From assembly GCA_001314655.1 (NCBI GenBank), contig LJSF01000002.1:1-35465 (forward strand): DNA of 35,465 nucleotides, given 5' to 3'. The first letter of the stretch is position 1; each line of letters begins with the position of its first letter. Shown piece by piece: positions 1 through 8,996 of the stretch. The stretch comes from Rhodobacteraceae bacterium HLUCCA08 (GTDB taxonomy: Bacteria > Pseudomonadota > Alphaproteobacteria > Rhodobacterales > Rhodobacteraceae). A program made the translations under genes and the position numbers. The notes below the pieces were generated by a model. It saw only the letters and a program-made list of their open reading frames with translations. It made no database searches and was not told where the DNA came from.

Positions 1-73
1 CAGACATGTTCACCGCTCGTTTTTCGAACCGTGAATCACGCCTCTGCACGGAAATCAATGGGTCCTGACCCTA
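1..73 (-). mobile_element. IS5-family insertion sequence, left copy (end fragment)
   Basis: These 73 bases are the exact reverse complement of 35369-35441. The IS end itself is probably at 71, because both copies show GGGTCAGGACCC next to a TA dinucleotide, and TA is the target duplication of the IS427-type IS5 subgroup (known family behaviour; the subgroup is inferred). Bases 7 to 5 read ATG on the minus strand, the same start codon as the transposase at the right end, so the rest of this copy lies to the left of the window and is read leftwards. Only two codons of the transposase are inside the window. Confidence 0.8.
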
Positions 74-141
74 GAACGGACTTTCAATCGACTAACTTTT
101 GGTGAATTGGTTTCAAGGTTCTTGATATCACGGCCTTGTTC

Positions 142-175
142 AAAACGAGGAAGCGCAGGCCGTGGCCTGCGCTTC
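142..175 (-). terminator. Intrinsic terminator of tracrRNA
   Basis: GAAGCGCAGGCC at 150-161 and GGCCTGCGCTTC at 164-175 form a perfect 12 bp stem with a very small loop. On the minus strand it is followed by CTCG and then TTTT (142-145). The T run is short and offset by four bases, so termination may be incomplete, or the hairpin may also be a structural stem-loop of the tracrRNA. Confidence 0.6.
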
Positions 176-225
176 AATGTGGTGCAATCGAATGCTTGTT
201 AACGGCTCGACCGCGAATTTTGAAC
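142..225 (-). ncRNA. Predicted tracrRNA of the type II-C system
   Basis: The segment 198-234 is a degenerate copy of the CRISPR repeat: it shares GACCGCGAATTTTGAACA with the minus-strand repeat and differs near both ends. Read on the minus strand it is the anti-repeat that would pair with crRNA. A promoter-like pair sits just upstream (-35 TTGACG, -10 AATATT, 17 bp apart), giving a predicted start near 225. Downstream the RNA runs about 25 nt past the anti-repeat into a 12 bp GC-rich hairpin (150-175) and then a short T run, as expected for a tracrRNA ending at an intrinsic terminator. Length is about 84 nt. In type II systems this RNA pairs with crRNA repeats and is needed by Cas9. It is divergent from cas9. 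The exact ends are inferred. Confidence 0.82.
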
Positions 226-231
226 ATCTCC

Positions 232-260
232 AATATTCCGGGAATCTCCCAAGCCGTCAA
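232..260 (-). promoter_or_regulatory. Promoter of the predicted tracrRNA
   Basis: On the minus strand TTGACG (255-260) and AATATT (232-237) are separated by 17 bp. The predicted start falls at the beginning of the segment that pairs with crRNA. Confidence 0.55.
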
Positions 261-273
261 GCACGCTTTTAGA

Positions 274-302
274 TTGAGTGTCTCTCCTACAGGTGTAATA
301 TT
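274..302 (+). promoter_or_regulatory. Promoter of the cas operon
   Basis: TTGAGT at 274-279 and TAATAT/AATATT at 296-302 have 16-17 bp spacing and a TG just upstream of the -10. Transcription would start near 308, about 20 bases before the cas9 ATG, and would be divergent from the tracrRNA promoter. Confidence 0.45.
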
Positions 303-328
303 TCCTTTGTATTTTGAGGGGATTTTCT

Positions 329-3300
329 ATGCGTCTGGGTCTTGATATCGGCACGAATTCTATTGGCTGGTGGCTCTATGGCACCGAAGGGGGGCGGATC
401 ACCGAGGTGGTCGACGGTGGCGTGCGCATCTTTTCGGACGGGCGGGACCCCCAATCCAAGGCGTCACTGGCGGTGGACAGGCGTGCGGCACGGTCACAAC
501 GGCGGCGGCGAGACAGATACCTGCGGCGTAAGGCGGCGTTGATGAAACGGATGGCGCAAGTGGGGCTGATGCCCGCTGACCCGGCTGAGGCCAAGGTGCT
601 TGAGGTGTTGAACCCATACGAATTGCGGGCAAGCGGGTTGGATGGGCCGCTGCCACTCACTCATTTCGGGCGGGCGCTGTTTCACCTCAACCAACGACGC
701 GGGTTCAAATCCAACCGCAAGACCGATCGGGGCGACAATGAAAGTGGCAAGATCAAGGATGCTACGGCGCGGCTGGATCAGGCGATGATGGCCAAAGGCG
801 CGCGCACCTACGGTGAGTTCCTGCACATGCGCCGAGCCGCGGCATTAGACCCCAAAAGCGTTCCCAGCGTGCGCACGCGTTTGACCGTAGCGCGACGGGA
901 CGACGCGGAAAAAGAGGAGGCGGGGTATGATTTCTATCCCGACCGCAAGCATCTGTCCGAAGAGTTCGACAAATTATGGGCGGCGCAGGCACGTCACGCG
1001 CCGGATGTCCTGACGGAAGATCTGCGCGACGAGATCGCAACGATCATCTTTCACCAACGCCCTTTGAAGACGCCGGAAGTCGGGCTGTGTCTGTTTACCG
1101 GGCAGCATGGCGTTCCAGAGCGCGACAAGCGCATTCCCAGTGCCCACCCGCTGAACCAGCGACGGATCCTGATGGAAACGGTGAATAATCTGAAGGTTGC
1201 AGCACAGGGAGAGCCGTCGCGCCCGCTAACGCGTGAGGAGCGGGACCAGATCGTGCATGCCTTGGACAACAAGAAACACACGAAATCCCTCTCTGGTATG
1301 ACGATGAAGTTGAAGGCGCTCGGTAAGGTGATCAAGCTGCGGCCTGAGCAAGGTTTCACGCTGGAAACGGCCAACCGCGATGCGATTGCCTGCGATCCGG
1401 TACGCGCCAGCCTATCCCATCCAGACAGGTTCGGCGCACGGTGGTCGACGCTGGAAAGCGCAGGTCAGTGGGATGTGGTGCAGCGCATTCGCGCCGTGCA
1501 GAGTGATGCCGAGCACGCTGATCTGGTTGGCTGGCTCATGGATGTGCATGGGCTGGACCGAGACCACGCAGAGGAAACCGCAAATGCGCCTTTGCCCGAG
1601 GGATACGGGCGGTTGGGCTTGACGGCGACCACTCGGATTCTTGCGGCGCTGGAGGCGGATGTCTTGAACTACAGTGCCGCGGTGGCCGCTTGCGGGTGGC
1701 ATCATTCCGATGGCCGCACGGGGGAGGTGTTGGAGAGCCTTCCTTACTACGGAGAAATTCTTGAACGCCACGTGATCCCTGGAACAGGCGATCCAAATGA
1801 TGATGACGTGAAGCGTTATGGCCGGATCACCAACCCAACGGTACATATCGGGTTGAACCAGCTGCGCCGTTTGGTGAACCGGATCATCACGGTTTATGGC
1901 AGGCCGGACGAGATCGTCGTGGAACTGGCCCGTGATCTGAAGCTGTCTGAGGATCAGAAGAAAGACGTGCAGCGCGACATCAAGAAGAACACCGAGGCGG
2001 CGATCCGACGGGGCAAAAAGTTGGAAGAGATGGGCGTTCCCAACACAGGTGCTAACCGGATGGTGCTGCGCCTTTGGGAGGACCTTGGCGATGACGTCAT
2101 GACCCGCAACTGCCCCTACACTGGCAAGCGGATCAGTGCAGGCATGCTGTTTGATGGCTCTTGCGACGTGGACCATATCCTCCCCTATTCACGCACGCTG
2201 GATGACAGCTTTGCCAACCGCACACTCTGTTTGAAAGAAGCGAACCGCCAGAAAACCGACAAGACCCCGTGGGAGGCATGGGGTGAGACTGAACAGTGGG
2301 AGGCCATCGCCGCCAACCTCAAGAACCTGCCCGCTAACAAGGCCTGGCGCTTTGCGCCCGACGCGATGGAACGGTTCGAAGGAGAGAAAGATTTTTCCGC
2401 TCGCGCGCTGGCGGACACCCAGTACCTGTCTCGGATTGCGCGGGCCTATCTGGATGCGCTGTATGACGGGGATGACGGCAAGAGCCACGTCTGGGTCGTT
2501 CCGGGGAGGCTGACAGAGATGTTGCGGCGGCATTGGGGGCTCAATGGGGTGGCCGCGCTGACAGACAGCGACAAGCAAACCGTCAAGGCCAAGAACCGCA
2601 CCGATCACCGCCACCACGCGATTGACGCCGCCGTGGTAGCCGCCACGGACCGCGGGCTGATAAAACGGATTGCCGACATGGCGAAGCGGGATGAGTTTAA
2701 CGGTGCCGAAGAGGTCGCCCGCTCGATTCCGCCCCCGTGGGAGGGGTTTCGCGACGATGTCAGCGCGCAAGTCACGCGGATCATCGTCAGCCACCGCGCC
2801 GATCACGGGCGCATCGACCCGGCCGCGCGCAAATCCGGGCGTGACAGCACATCTGGCCAACTGCACAACGACACCGCCTATGGAATTGGACGGGACGGCA
2901 CCGTCGTTAGCCGCAAGCCCCTAGCGTCGCTTAGCCCGAACGATATTGTCGTTACCAAACGGGGGGCAAATATCCGTGATGTTGACCTGCAAAAGCACCT
3001 CGCGCGCGTGACCCATGGGCTGGACGGCAAGGCGTTCGAGGCCGCACTGCTGGCCTTTGCCGCCTCGCCAATTTTGCCGGACAACACCGATAACCCCTAT
3101 TTCGGCCTGCGCCGTGTCAGGCTTGAAGAAACCTTGCAGGAAAGCGCGCGTGTCGAAGTCGCGGACCAAGAGGGACGGCCCTACAAGGCATACAAGGGCG
3201 ACAGCAATCATTGCTATGAAATCTGGTGCTTGCCCGATGGCAAGATCAAGCCGCAGGTCGTGACGACCTACGAGGCACACCAGTCGGGCGCTGAAAAGAA

Positions 3301-3583
3301 ACCTCATCCGGCGGCGAAGCGGCTAATGCGCATCTTCAAGCGGGACATGGTGATGCTGGAGCGGGATGGTGAGACCATTATTGGCTATGTGCAGAAAATG
3401 AAGCAGAACGGGAGCATTTTCGTTGCGCCTCATACCGAAGCAAACGCCGATGCGAGGGACAGAGACCCCAAAGATGATTTTAAACTCATTCAGTTGGGAG
3501 CGGGCTCCCTCGTCAAAGCCAAAGCACGCCGAGTCATCGTGGATGAAATGGGCCGCCTGCGCGATCCTGGACCGCCTTTATAG
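329..3583 (+). CDS. cas9: Cas9, type II-C CRISPR RNA-guided endonuclease
   Basis: This 1084-residue protein is of compact type II-C size. RuvC-I is GLDIGTNSIGW with catalytic Asp6. The arginine-rich bridge helix follows at about residues 50-75 (RRRRDRYLRR). RuvC-II is IVVELARDL with Glu532. The HNH nuclease contains DVDHILPYSRT with Asp615 and His616, and Asn639 at the expected distance. RuvC-III is HHAIDA with His763 and Asp766. All catalytic residues are therefore present, and the C-terminal part would recognise the PAM. ATG 329 is chosen because GAGGGG lies seven bases upstream; an in-frame TTG at 314 would add five residues without a ribosome site. The gene heads a cas9-cas1-cas2 operon and is divergent from the predicted tracrRNA. 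There is no csn2 or cas4, which fits subtype II-C. The PAM cannot be read from the sequence. Confidence 0.98.
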   Translation: MRLGLDIGTNSIGWWLYGTEGGRITEVVDGGVRIFSDGRDPQSKASLAVDRRAARSQRRRRDRYLRRKAALMKRMAQVGLMPADPAEAKVLEVLNPYELRASGLDGPLPLTHFGRALFHLNQRRGFKSNRKTDRGDNESGKIKDATARLDQAMMAKGARTYGEFLHMRRAAALDPKSVPSVRTRLTVARRDDAEKEEAGYDFYPDRKHLSEEFDKLWAAQARHAPDVLTEDLRDEIATIIFHQRPLKTPEVGLCLFTGQHGVPERDKRIPSAHPLNQRRILMETVNNLKVAAQGEPSRPLTREERDQIVHALDNKKHTKSLSGMTMKLKALGKVIKLRPEQGFTLETANRDAIACDPVRASLSHPDRFGARWSTLESAGQWDVVQRIRAVQSDAEHADLVGWLMDVHGLDRDHAEETANAPLPEGYGRLGLTATTRILAALEADVLNYSAAVAACGWHHSDGRTGEVLESLPYYGEILERHVIPGTGDPNDDDVKRYGRITNPTVHIGLNQLRRLVNRIITVYGRPDEIVVELARDLKLSEDQKKDVQRDIKKNTEAAIRRGKKLEEMGVPNTGANRMVLRLWEDLGDDVMTRNCPYTGKRISAGMLFDGSCDVDHILPYSRTLDDSFANRTLCLKEANRQKTDKTPWEAWGETEQWEAIAANLKNLPANKAWRFAPDAMERFEGEKDFSARALADTQYLSRIARAYLDALYDGDDGKSHVWVVPGRLTEMLRRHWGLNGVAALTDSDKQTVKAKNRTDHRHHAIDAAVVAATDRGLIKRIADMAKRDEFNGAEEVARSIPPPWEGFRDDVSAQVTRIIVSHRADHGRIDPAARKSGRDSTSGQLHNDTAYGIGRDGTVVSRKPLASLSPNDIVVTKRGANIRDVDLQKHLARVTHGLDGKAFEAALLAFAASPILPDNTDNPYFGLRRVRLEETLQESARVEVADQEGRPYKAYKGDSNHCYEIWCLPDGKIKPQVVTTYEAHQSGAEKKPHPAAKRLMRIFKRDMVMLERDGETIIGYVQKMKQNGSIFVAPHTEANADARDRDPKDDFKLIQLGAGSLVKAKARRVIVDEMGRLRDPGPPL

Positions 3584-3663
3584 ACGCCTGAATTTGGCGA
3601 AATGGAAGGGCGGCAATATAATCAATGCGTTAACGATTCGCGTGGGGGCGTGAGGGGTAACGT

Positions 3664-4575
3664 GTGGACCAGATCATTGATATTGCGACTGACGGGCGGC
3701 ACCTGTCGCGCGACCGTGGATTTCTGAAGGTTTCCGAGAACGGGACAGAGATCGGCCGCACGCCTTTGGATCAGATCGCGGCCGTGATCGTGCACGCACA
3801 CGGAACAACTTGGTCGACGTCGCTATTGACGGAATTGGCCGAGCGTGGGGCGCCAGTCGTCTTGTGTGCCGCCAACCATGCTCCGAAATCCGTTTTGCTG
3901 CCGCTGGCAGGGCATCATGCCCAGGGCGCCCGGATGCGCGCGCAGTGGCAGGCGAAAGCGCCACTTGTCAAACAGGCCTGGAAGCAGGTCGTTACCACCA
4001 AGGTCGCCATGCAGGCCGCCGCGCTGGATGCAGTTGGCGAACCGTCTGCGCCGTTGTCGATGATGATCCGTAAGATCACGTCGGGCGACAGCACCAACAT
4101 TGAAGCCCAGGCCGCGCGCTATTACTGGCCGCGTATTATGGGGCCGGACTTTCGCCGCGATGCAGGGCACGGGGACGAGAACGCGCTTCTGAACTACGGC
4201 TACACGGTCTTGCGAGCGGCCACGGCGCGAGCTGTTGTTGCCGCTGGTCTGCATCCAACGATCGGGTTGTTTCATGCCAACCGTGGCAACGCCTTCGCGC
4301 TGGCTGACGACCTGATGGAGCCGTTCCGCCCGCTCGTCGATTGCTCCGTCAGAACGCTCGTCGCCCGCTCCGGTGTTCAGGTCGACACCAACGCCAAGCA
4401 AACCCTTGCACGCCTGATCGCGACCGACCTGCCCTTAGGGGATGGCGTGACACCGGTATCGGTGGCTCTAATCAAACTGGCCACGTCGCTGGGGCAGAGT
4501 TTCGAGGCCGGCAAACTTGCCCTTGCCCTGCCGCGCCCGCCCGATGCGTTGACGCTCGCGGGGCTAGGCGCATGA
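3664..4575 (+). CDS. cas1: Cas1, CRISPR spacer integrase
   Basis: This 303-residue protein has the type II Cas1 layout: an N-terminal beta domain and a C-terminal helical catalytic domain. The metal-binding residues visible by motif are Glu147 in NIEAQAARYYW, His204 in IGLFHANRGN and Glu219 in LADDLMEPFRP. Cas1 forms the integrase complex with Cas2 and inserts new spacers into the array. The start is GTG at 3664, with GAGGGG six bases upstream. It lies 80 bases after cas9 and overlaps cas2 through ATGA, so the three genes are probably one transcript. The gene appears intact. Confidence 0.97.
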   Translation: MDQIIDIATDGRHLSRDRGFLKVSENGTEIGRTPLDQIAAVIVHAHGTTWSTSLLTELAERGAPVVLCAANHAPKSVLLPLAGHHAQGARMRAQWQAKAPLVKQAWKQVVTTKVAMQAAALDAVGEPSAPLSMMIRKITSGDSTNIEAQAARYYWPRIMGPDFRRDAGHGDENALLNYGYTVLRAATARAVVAAGLHPTIGLFHANRGNAFALADDLMEPFRPLVDCSVRTLVARSGVQVDTNAKQTLARLIATDLPLGDGVTPVSVALIKLATSLGQSFEAGKLALALPRPPDALTLAGLGA

Positions 4576-4916
4576 CCCATACCGTTACCTATTTGTCAGG
4601 ATACAGATTGATGTGGATACTTGTGATGTTCGATTTGCCGACTGATACCAAGCCCCAACGCAAGGCAGCGACGGCATTCCGCAACTTCTTGCTGGACGAG
4701 GGTTTTGAGCGGAGCCAGTTTTCCGTCTATGCGCGGTTCGTTAATGGCAAGGAAGCCTTTGCAACACGGGTCAACCGGATCGAACGGCATTTGCCCGATG
4801 CTGGGGACGTCCAGATCCTGAACTTCACCGACCGCCAATATCGTGATATCATTCACTTCTCGGACCAGGGCCGCAAACGCGCCCGTAAGAATCCCGAGCA
4901 ACTGGTGATGTTCTGA
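4572..4916 (+). CDS. cas2: Cas2, CRISPR adaptation protein
   Basis: This 114-residue protein carries the Cas2 ferredoxin-like first strand (WILVMFDLPTDT, with the conserved Asp) and the later NFTDRQYRDI segment. It is the structural partner of Cas1 in spacer integration. ATG 4572 overlaps the cas1 stop in an ATGA. An internal ATG before WILVMFD is possible and would remove 13 residues. The gene ends about 70 bases before the first CRISPR repeat, and no further cas gene follows. Confidence 0.96.
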   Translation: MTHTVTYLSGYRLMWILVMFDLPTDTKPQRKAATAFRNFLLDEGFERSQFSVYARFVNGKEAFATRVNRIERHLPDAGDVQILNFTDRQYRDIIHFSDQGRKRARKNPEQLVMF

Positions 4917-4946
4917 TGCGATTCGCTGTGGAAATGACGAATAGGG

Positions 4947-4984
4947 GCCCGTTAAGCTTCATGTATAACAAAGGCTTAACGGGC
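4947..4984. repeat. Inverted repeat between cas2 and the CRISPR array
   Basis: GCCCGTTAAGC (4947-4957) and GCTTAACGGGC (4974-4984) are perfect 11 bp arms with a 16-base loop. The right arm ends five bases before the first repeat. There is no T run on either side, so a classic intrinsic terminator is doubtful. It could end the convergent cas2 and pre-crRNA transcripts, or act as a leader or anchoring motif for spacer integration. Confidence 0.6.
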
Positions 4985-4989
4985 GATCT

Positions 4990-7193
4990 ATTGTAGCTGT
5001 TCAAAATTCGCGGTCCAGCCGCAACGGGTTCGGGGTGTTCCACGGCCCGGCCGGTATTGTAGCTGTTCAAAATTCGCGGTCCAGCCGCAACACCGTCCAC
5101 CGTAATGGAGAGTGATGCGGTATTGTAGCTGTTCAAAATTCGCGGTCCAGCCGCAACTGAAACCGTGCTGCGAACCTTACGCGAAATATTGTAGCTGTTC
5201 AAAATTCGCGGTCCAGCCGCAACGGTCGCCGCGGTGGTGACGGCGTCCTCCACATTGTAGCTGTTCAAAATTCGCGGTCCAGCCGCAACTGGACCGATGA
5301 CGCGGCCTATGCCGAGGTCATTGTAGCTGTTCAAAATTCGCGGTCCAGCCGCAACCTCGATCACAGCGCCCAACAAGGCACACCTATTGTAGCTGTTCAA
5401 AATTCGCGGTCCAGCCGCAACTCGCCCACGACCATGGTGTCGGACCGCGTGATTGTAGCTGTTCAAAATTCGCGGTCCAGCCGCAACGACCGGGCGCGGC
5501 GCGTCGAAGCGCTATTATTGTAGCTGTTCAAAATTCGCGGTCCAGCCGCAACGATGCTGACTACGCGGTAAGGCTCAAGGCATTGTAGCTGTTCAAAATT
5601 CGCGGTCCAGCCGCAACACGGGGGGCTGTCAAGACCGGCGGAATAGCATTGTAGCTGTTCAAAATTCGCGGTCCAGCCGCAACACCCGATAGCCCGCTGA
5701 CACCCGATTGCAATTGTAGCTGTTCAAAATTCGCGGTCCAGCCGCAACTCAGTGATGGGCGTCCTCACCTGGTTCTCGATTGTAGCTGTTCAAAATTCGC
5801 GGTCCAGCCGCAACGATCGTTGTGCCCGGTTGCGAAGAACGGATATTGTAGCTGTTCAAAATTCGCGGTCCAGCCGCAACTCCAGGGAACGCTCATTCGC
5901 CATCCTCCTTATTGTAGCTGTTCAAAATTCGCGGTCCAGCCGCAACGAGACAGGCCAGCGCGTTGCGTGGCGTGATATTGTAGCTGTTCAAAATTCGCGG
6001 TCCAGCCGCAACGGTCACGCTCCCCCCGCGACAGAAAGCCCAATTGTAGCTGTTCAAAATTCGCGGTCCAGCCGCAACGGCCGCGTCGACCGCCGCGTCG
6101 GCAGCTTATTGTAGCTGTTCAAAATTCGCGGTCCAGCCGCAACTCGGGGTTGGTCACACCGCTTCGGGTGATTATTGTAGCTGTTCAAAATTCGCGGTCC
6201 AGCCGCAACGGCGACGACGCGGTGCAGCGCATAGCGGGCATTGTAGCTGTTCAAAATTCGCGGTCCAGCCGCAACCGCGGCGCGGACCCAGCGTTCGCCG
6301 ATATCATTGTAGCTGTTCAAAATTCGCGGTCCAGCCGCAACTGGCGCGATCATCGCGCCGCAAATCTGAAATTGTAGCTGTTCAAAATTCGCGGTCCAGC
6401 CGCAACGTCCGAAATGATCGACCGCAACAACGCCCATTGTAGCTGTTCAAAATTCGCGGTCCAGCCGCAACTCACGCCGGCACAAGGTCATCGCCCAGTT
6501 ATTGCAGCTGTTCAAAATTCGCGGTCCAGCCGCAACGGGTCGGCTTTGCCAGTTACCGCTTTCGAATTGTAGCTGTTCAAAATTCGCGGTCCAGCCGCAA
6601 CTTGCATCCCGTCGCCGATTTCGCGCATGCGATTGTAGCTGTTCAAAATTCGCGGTCCAGCCGCAACTGCCTGCATCGTCTCTTTCACCCGTGCGCCATT
6701 GTAGCTGTTCAAAATTCGCGGTCCAGCCGCAACAGGCGCGCCCGCTGAACCCCGATTTCGGCTATTGTAGCTGTTCAAAATTCGCGGTCCAGCCGCAACG
6801 GCGGGGCACACCAGGCCATGACCCTATCGATTGTAGCTGTTCAAAATTCGCGGTCCAGCCGCAACTGACATGCGCGCCGGTCTGGCCGACCGGGCATTGT
6901 AGCTGTTCAAAATTCGCGGTCCAGCCGCAACCGGGAATGGTGACGCCACCGGCACCGCCGATTGTAGCTGTTCAAAGTTCGCGGTCCAGCCGCAACGGCG
7001 GATCGCGATGCACGGCGCCGCGACACATTGTAGCTGTTCAAAATTCGCGGTCCAGCCGCAACCGTCCCGCGCGACGCGATCAGGTCGAACTCATTGTGGC
7101 TGTTCAAAATTCGCGGTCCAGCCGCAACTATGTCGCATATCGTTTCATGCGACGAGCATTGTAGCTGTTCAAAATTCGCGGTCCAGCCGCAAC
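4990..7193 (-). CRISPR. Type II-C CRISPR array, 34 repeats and 33 spacers
   Basis: A 36 bp repeat, beginning ATTGTAGCTG and ending CAGCCGCAAC on the plus strand, recurs every 65-66 bp. I placed 34 starts from 4990 to 7158, which gives 33 spacers of 29 or 30 bp. Only three repeats visibly vary: at 6501 (ATTGCAGC), at 6961 (TTCAAAGTTC) and at 7093 (ATTGTGGC). Because the predicted tracrRNA carries the plus-strand repeat sense, crRNAs should come from the minus strand, starting GTTGCGGC and ending GCTACAAT. That end resembles a -10 box (TACAAT), like the repeat-borne promoters known from Neisseria type II-C arrays; this part is inference. I recognised no spacer target. The 109 bases after the array up to 7303 hold no gene I can support. 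Confidence 0.99.
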
Positions 7194-7302
7194 GAAATGA
7201 AGCGCCCGCTTGTTTTCGCAAACAACCGTAGGCACCAATGTCCGCAATGAGGACTGCGCCTGCAGAATTCCGAGGTCGCGGAGCGGCTTAGTCCAAGGGC
7301 CG

Positions 7303-8379
7303 TCACCGTCGCCCAAGCCGTCCCAGTCTCGCCAGCTGCTCCAGCATTTTTGACCCTGAGTCTGCGGGCCCTGTGCCGCCTGCGGAACCCGTCTGTCCCA
7401 TGCCTTGCCTCACAGGCATCTGCTGCACACCGAAGAACTGCCGCGCCCTGAGGGCTGCGTATTCCGCGCCACTTGCGCCGCCAATCAAGTAGCGGTTGTA
7501 GGCTTGCTGGCTGCCCATGGCGGCGCGGGCGAAACTGTAACCGCCGCCTAGGCCACCGGAGAGGGCGGGCATCATGATATTGCCCGAGATCGCGCGAACG
7601 ATGAAGGGGGTGGCGATGATGAAGCCCTTGGCCATGAGGACCATCATGAAGAAGGGGATGAGCGCGCCGATGTTGGAGGCCCCTTCCGGGTCACCGAGTT
7701 CACCAATGAGGGCGGATGATACACCTGTGATTGTTGCGAACACGCCTGCCACGACGATTGGGTAGAGCGCGAAGGAGACCAGCGCCGACAGCCAGCGGGC
7801 GAAATAATCCTTGGTGACCTCGAACAGGGTCAGGAAAATCATCACCGGGGCGATCCCGATCAGAAGCGCGATCATCAGTCGGGAGGCCACTAGGATGAAG
7901 GCGGCCAGTCCGCCGAGGATCGAGAGCAGAAGCACACCGACGATGTCGAGCATGGCGCCAGCCATCCAGTTCAGCTCGGACCCTGCAGCGTTCAGATAGG
8001 CGCCCAGTTCCGCGATCAGCCGGTCGAATTCTTCAGCGAAAGTGCCAGAGGGTCCCGGACTGCCGCCGCCGACCGAGGCCACCAGCGCGCCCGCGATACT
8101 GTCGATCCCATAGAGAATGGCAGACGAGAACGCGTTGAACTGCATCCAATTGGTCGCGAATATCCCGATGAGCCCAATCTTGACCGCGAGCCAGAAGGCG
8201 GTGTGCCCATCCATGGCCCGATATTGATAGATCATGTTGATGCCGACGAGGATCACCACCAGAGTTGTCCCCAAAACCAGGAGCGTGCCGACCGTTGCCG
8301 CAACCGCACCAAACTGGGTCTCAGCGGCGGTGTCGAGATAGGCTTGGGAGGTTTCAACGAAATAGGTAACAACGCTCAT
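7303..8379 (-). CDS. virB6: VirB6/TrbL-like inner-membrane channel protein of the T4SS
   Basis: This 358-residue protein is strongly hydrophobic. It has about six membrane segments: near residues 25-55, around 80-95, a long hydrophobic block at roughly 155-205, and two or three between 205 and 280. The tail is soluble and rich in Gly, Gln and Arg. This is the VirB6 (TrbL) pattern: an inner-membrane component of the translocation channel. It is the last gene of the operon, 12 bases after the periplasmic protein gene, instead of its usual place between virB5 and virB8. Its 3' end lies 110 bases from the CRISPR array. The family call rests on topology and context more than on a short motif. Confidence 0.85.
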   Translation of the reverse strand: MSVVTYFVETSQAYLDTAAETQFGAVAATVGTLLVLGTTLVVILVGINMIYQYRAMDGHTAFWLAVKIGLIGIFATNWMQFNAFSSAILYGIDSIAGALVASVGGGSPGPSGTFAEEFDRLIAELGAYLNAAGSELNWMAGAMLDIVGVLLLSILGGLAAFILVASRLMIALLIGIAPVMIFLTLFEVTKDYFARWLSALVSFALYPIVVAGVFATITGVSSALIGELGDPEGASNIGALIPFFMMVLMAKGFIIATPFIVRAISGNIMMPALSGGLGGGYSFARAAMGSQQAYNRYLIGGASGAEYAALRARQFFGVQQMPVRQGMGQTGSAGGTGPADSGSKMLEQLARLGRLGRR

Positions 8380-8391
8380 CGCGGCCCCGCC

Positions 8392-8805
8392 TTACCAATT
8401 GCCTGCGGCGTCGCAAATGGCCTTGGCGGCAGTTCGGGCGGCGTTGGCGCGGCGGTTGTAGCCATCCGAGGCTTCGAGCATCTCCCATCGTTCGTCGCTC
8501 GCGTAGCTCTCCCGAAACACGGCCTCGGCCGCGTCCCAGGACGGGAACTGGATTTCGCAATCGCAGCTGCTGGTCTCGACAATCCGCTCGAGGTTCTGGG
8601 CGCGGTAGATGTCCTGGACCAGCACGCGCTGATAGGCTTGGCGCAGGGGGATCTCCTGCATCCACACGGGTTCAACGGGCCGCTCCGGACAGACGTCGAA
8701 ACTGCGATCGAGGGTCGGCACGAGATTGCGCTCAGCGAAGCCGGGTGCCGACGTCAGTCCCAGGACCAGCGCAGTCAGTAAGAGGGTACAGCCCGCCTGC
8801 CTCAT
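8392..8805 (-). CDS. T4SS-associated periplasmic protein of unknown function
   Basis: This 137-residue protein has a clear signal peptide (hydrophobic TLLLTALVLGLT, cleavage near PGFA). The mature part is about 113 residues with four cysteines (CPE, then CDC, then near the C-terminus CDA) that could form disulfides in the periplasm. It starts in an ATGA overlap with the upstream small gene and sits just before virB6. It is therefore translated with the secretion genes and may assist assembly or act in entry exclusion, but I see no motif that decides this. Confidence 0.8.
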   Translation of the reverse strand: MRQAGCTLLLTALVLGLTSAPGFAERNLVPTLDRSFDVCPERPVEPVWMQEIPLRQAYQRVLVQDIYRAQNLERIVETSSCDCEIQFPSWDAAEAVFRESYASDERWEMLEASDGYNRRANAARTAAKAICDAAGNW

Positions 8806-8996
8806 GCCGTGGCTCCGGCTGGTGTGCCCTCACGCTTCAGGAAGACCGTGTGTCCCACATTGGCGAACTCCGAGGAGCTGATCGACACCACCTCCCACCC
8901 GTCTGCGCCCTTCTCGTTCAGGCTGGCCTGCATGTCGGAGAGGCTGGTCTTGCGGGTCATGGGAAAGGACAGGATATTGTATTCAAGGGTCTTCAT
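8802..8996 (-). CDS. Small DUF4177-like protein in the T4SS operon
   Basis: This 64-residue protein has the layout of the DUF4177 family: an N-terminal strand KTLEYNILSF, a helix, then GADGWEVVSI and a closing strand HTVFLKRE. The family has no established biochemical role. It overlaps virB11 at its start (ATGA) and the periplasmic protein gene at its end (ATGA), so it is a translationally coupled member of the operon. Confidence 0.75.
   Translation of the reverse strand: MKTLEYNILSFPMTRKTSLSDMQASLNEKGADGWEVVSISSSEFANVGHTVFLKREGTPAGATA

Noticed and set aside
1-73. Terminal overlap of a circular plasmid
   Set aside because: The repeated ends are inverted, not direct, and extend into the transposase start codon, so they are two IS copies in opposite orientation, not a circular join.
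314-328. TTG 314 as the start of cas9
   Set aside because: The ribosome site GAGGGG lies between 316 and 321, inside that extension, and is correctly spaced for ATG 329.
1412-2176. A 254-codon minus-strand frame inside cas9
   Set aside because: It lies opposite the conserved RuvC-II and upstream regions of Cas9 and has no recognisable motif.
4917-4989. csn2 or cas4 beside cas2, or a small gene in the leader
   Set aside because: The gap is only 73 bases with no plausible start and frame, so the locus is type II-C.
6502-7164. Open frames inside the CRISPR array with repeated peptides such as NSRSSRN or AAGPRILNSYN
   Set aside because: They are translations of the 36 bp repeats and spacers, not genes.
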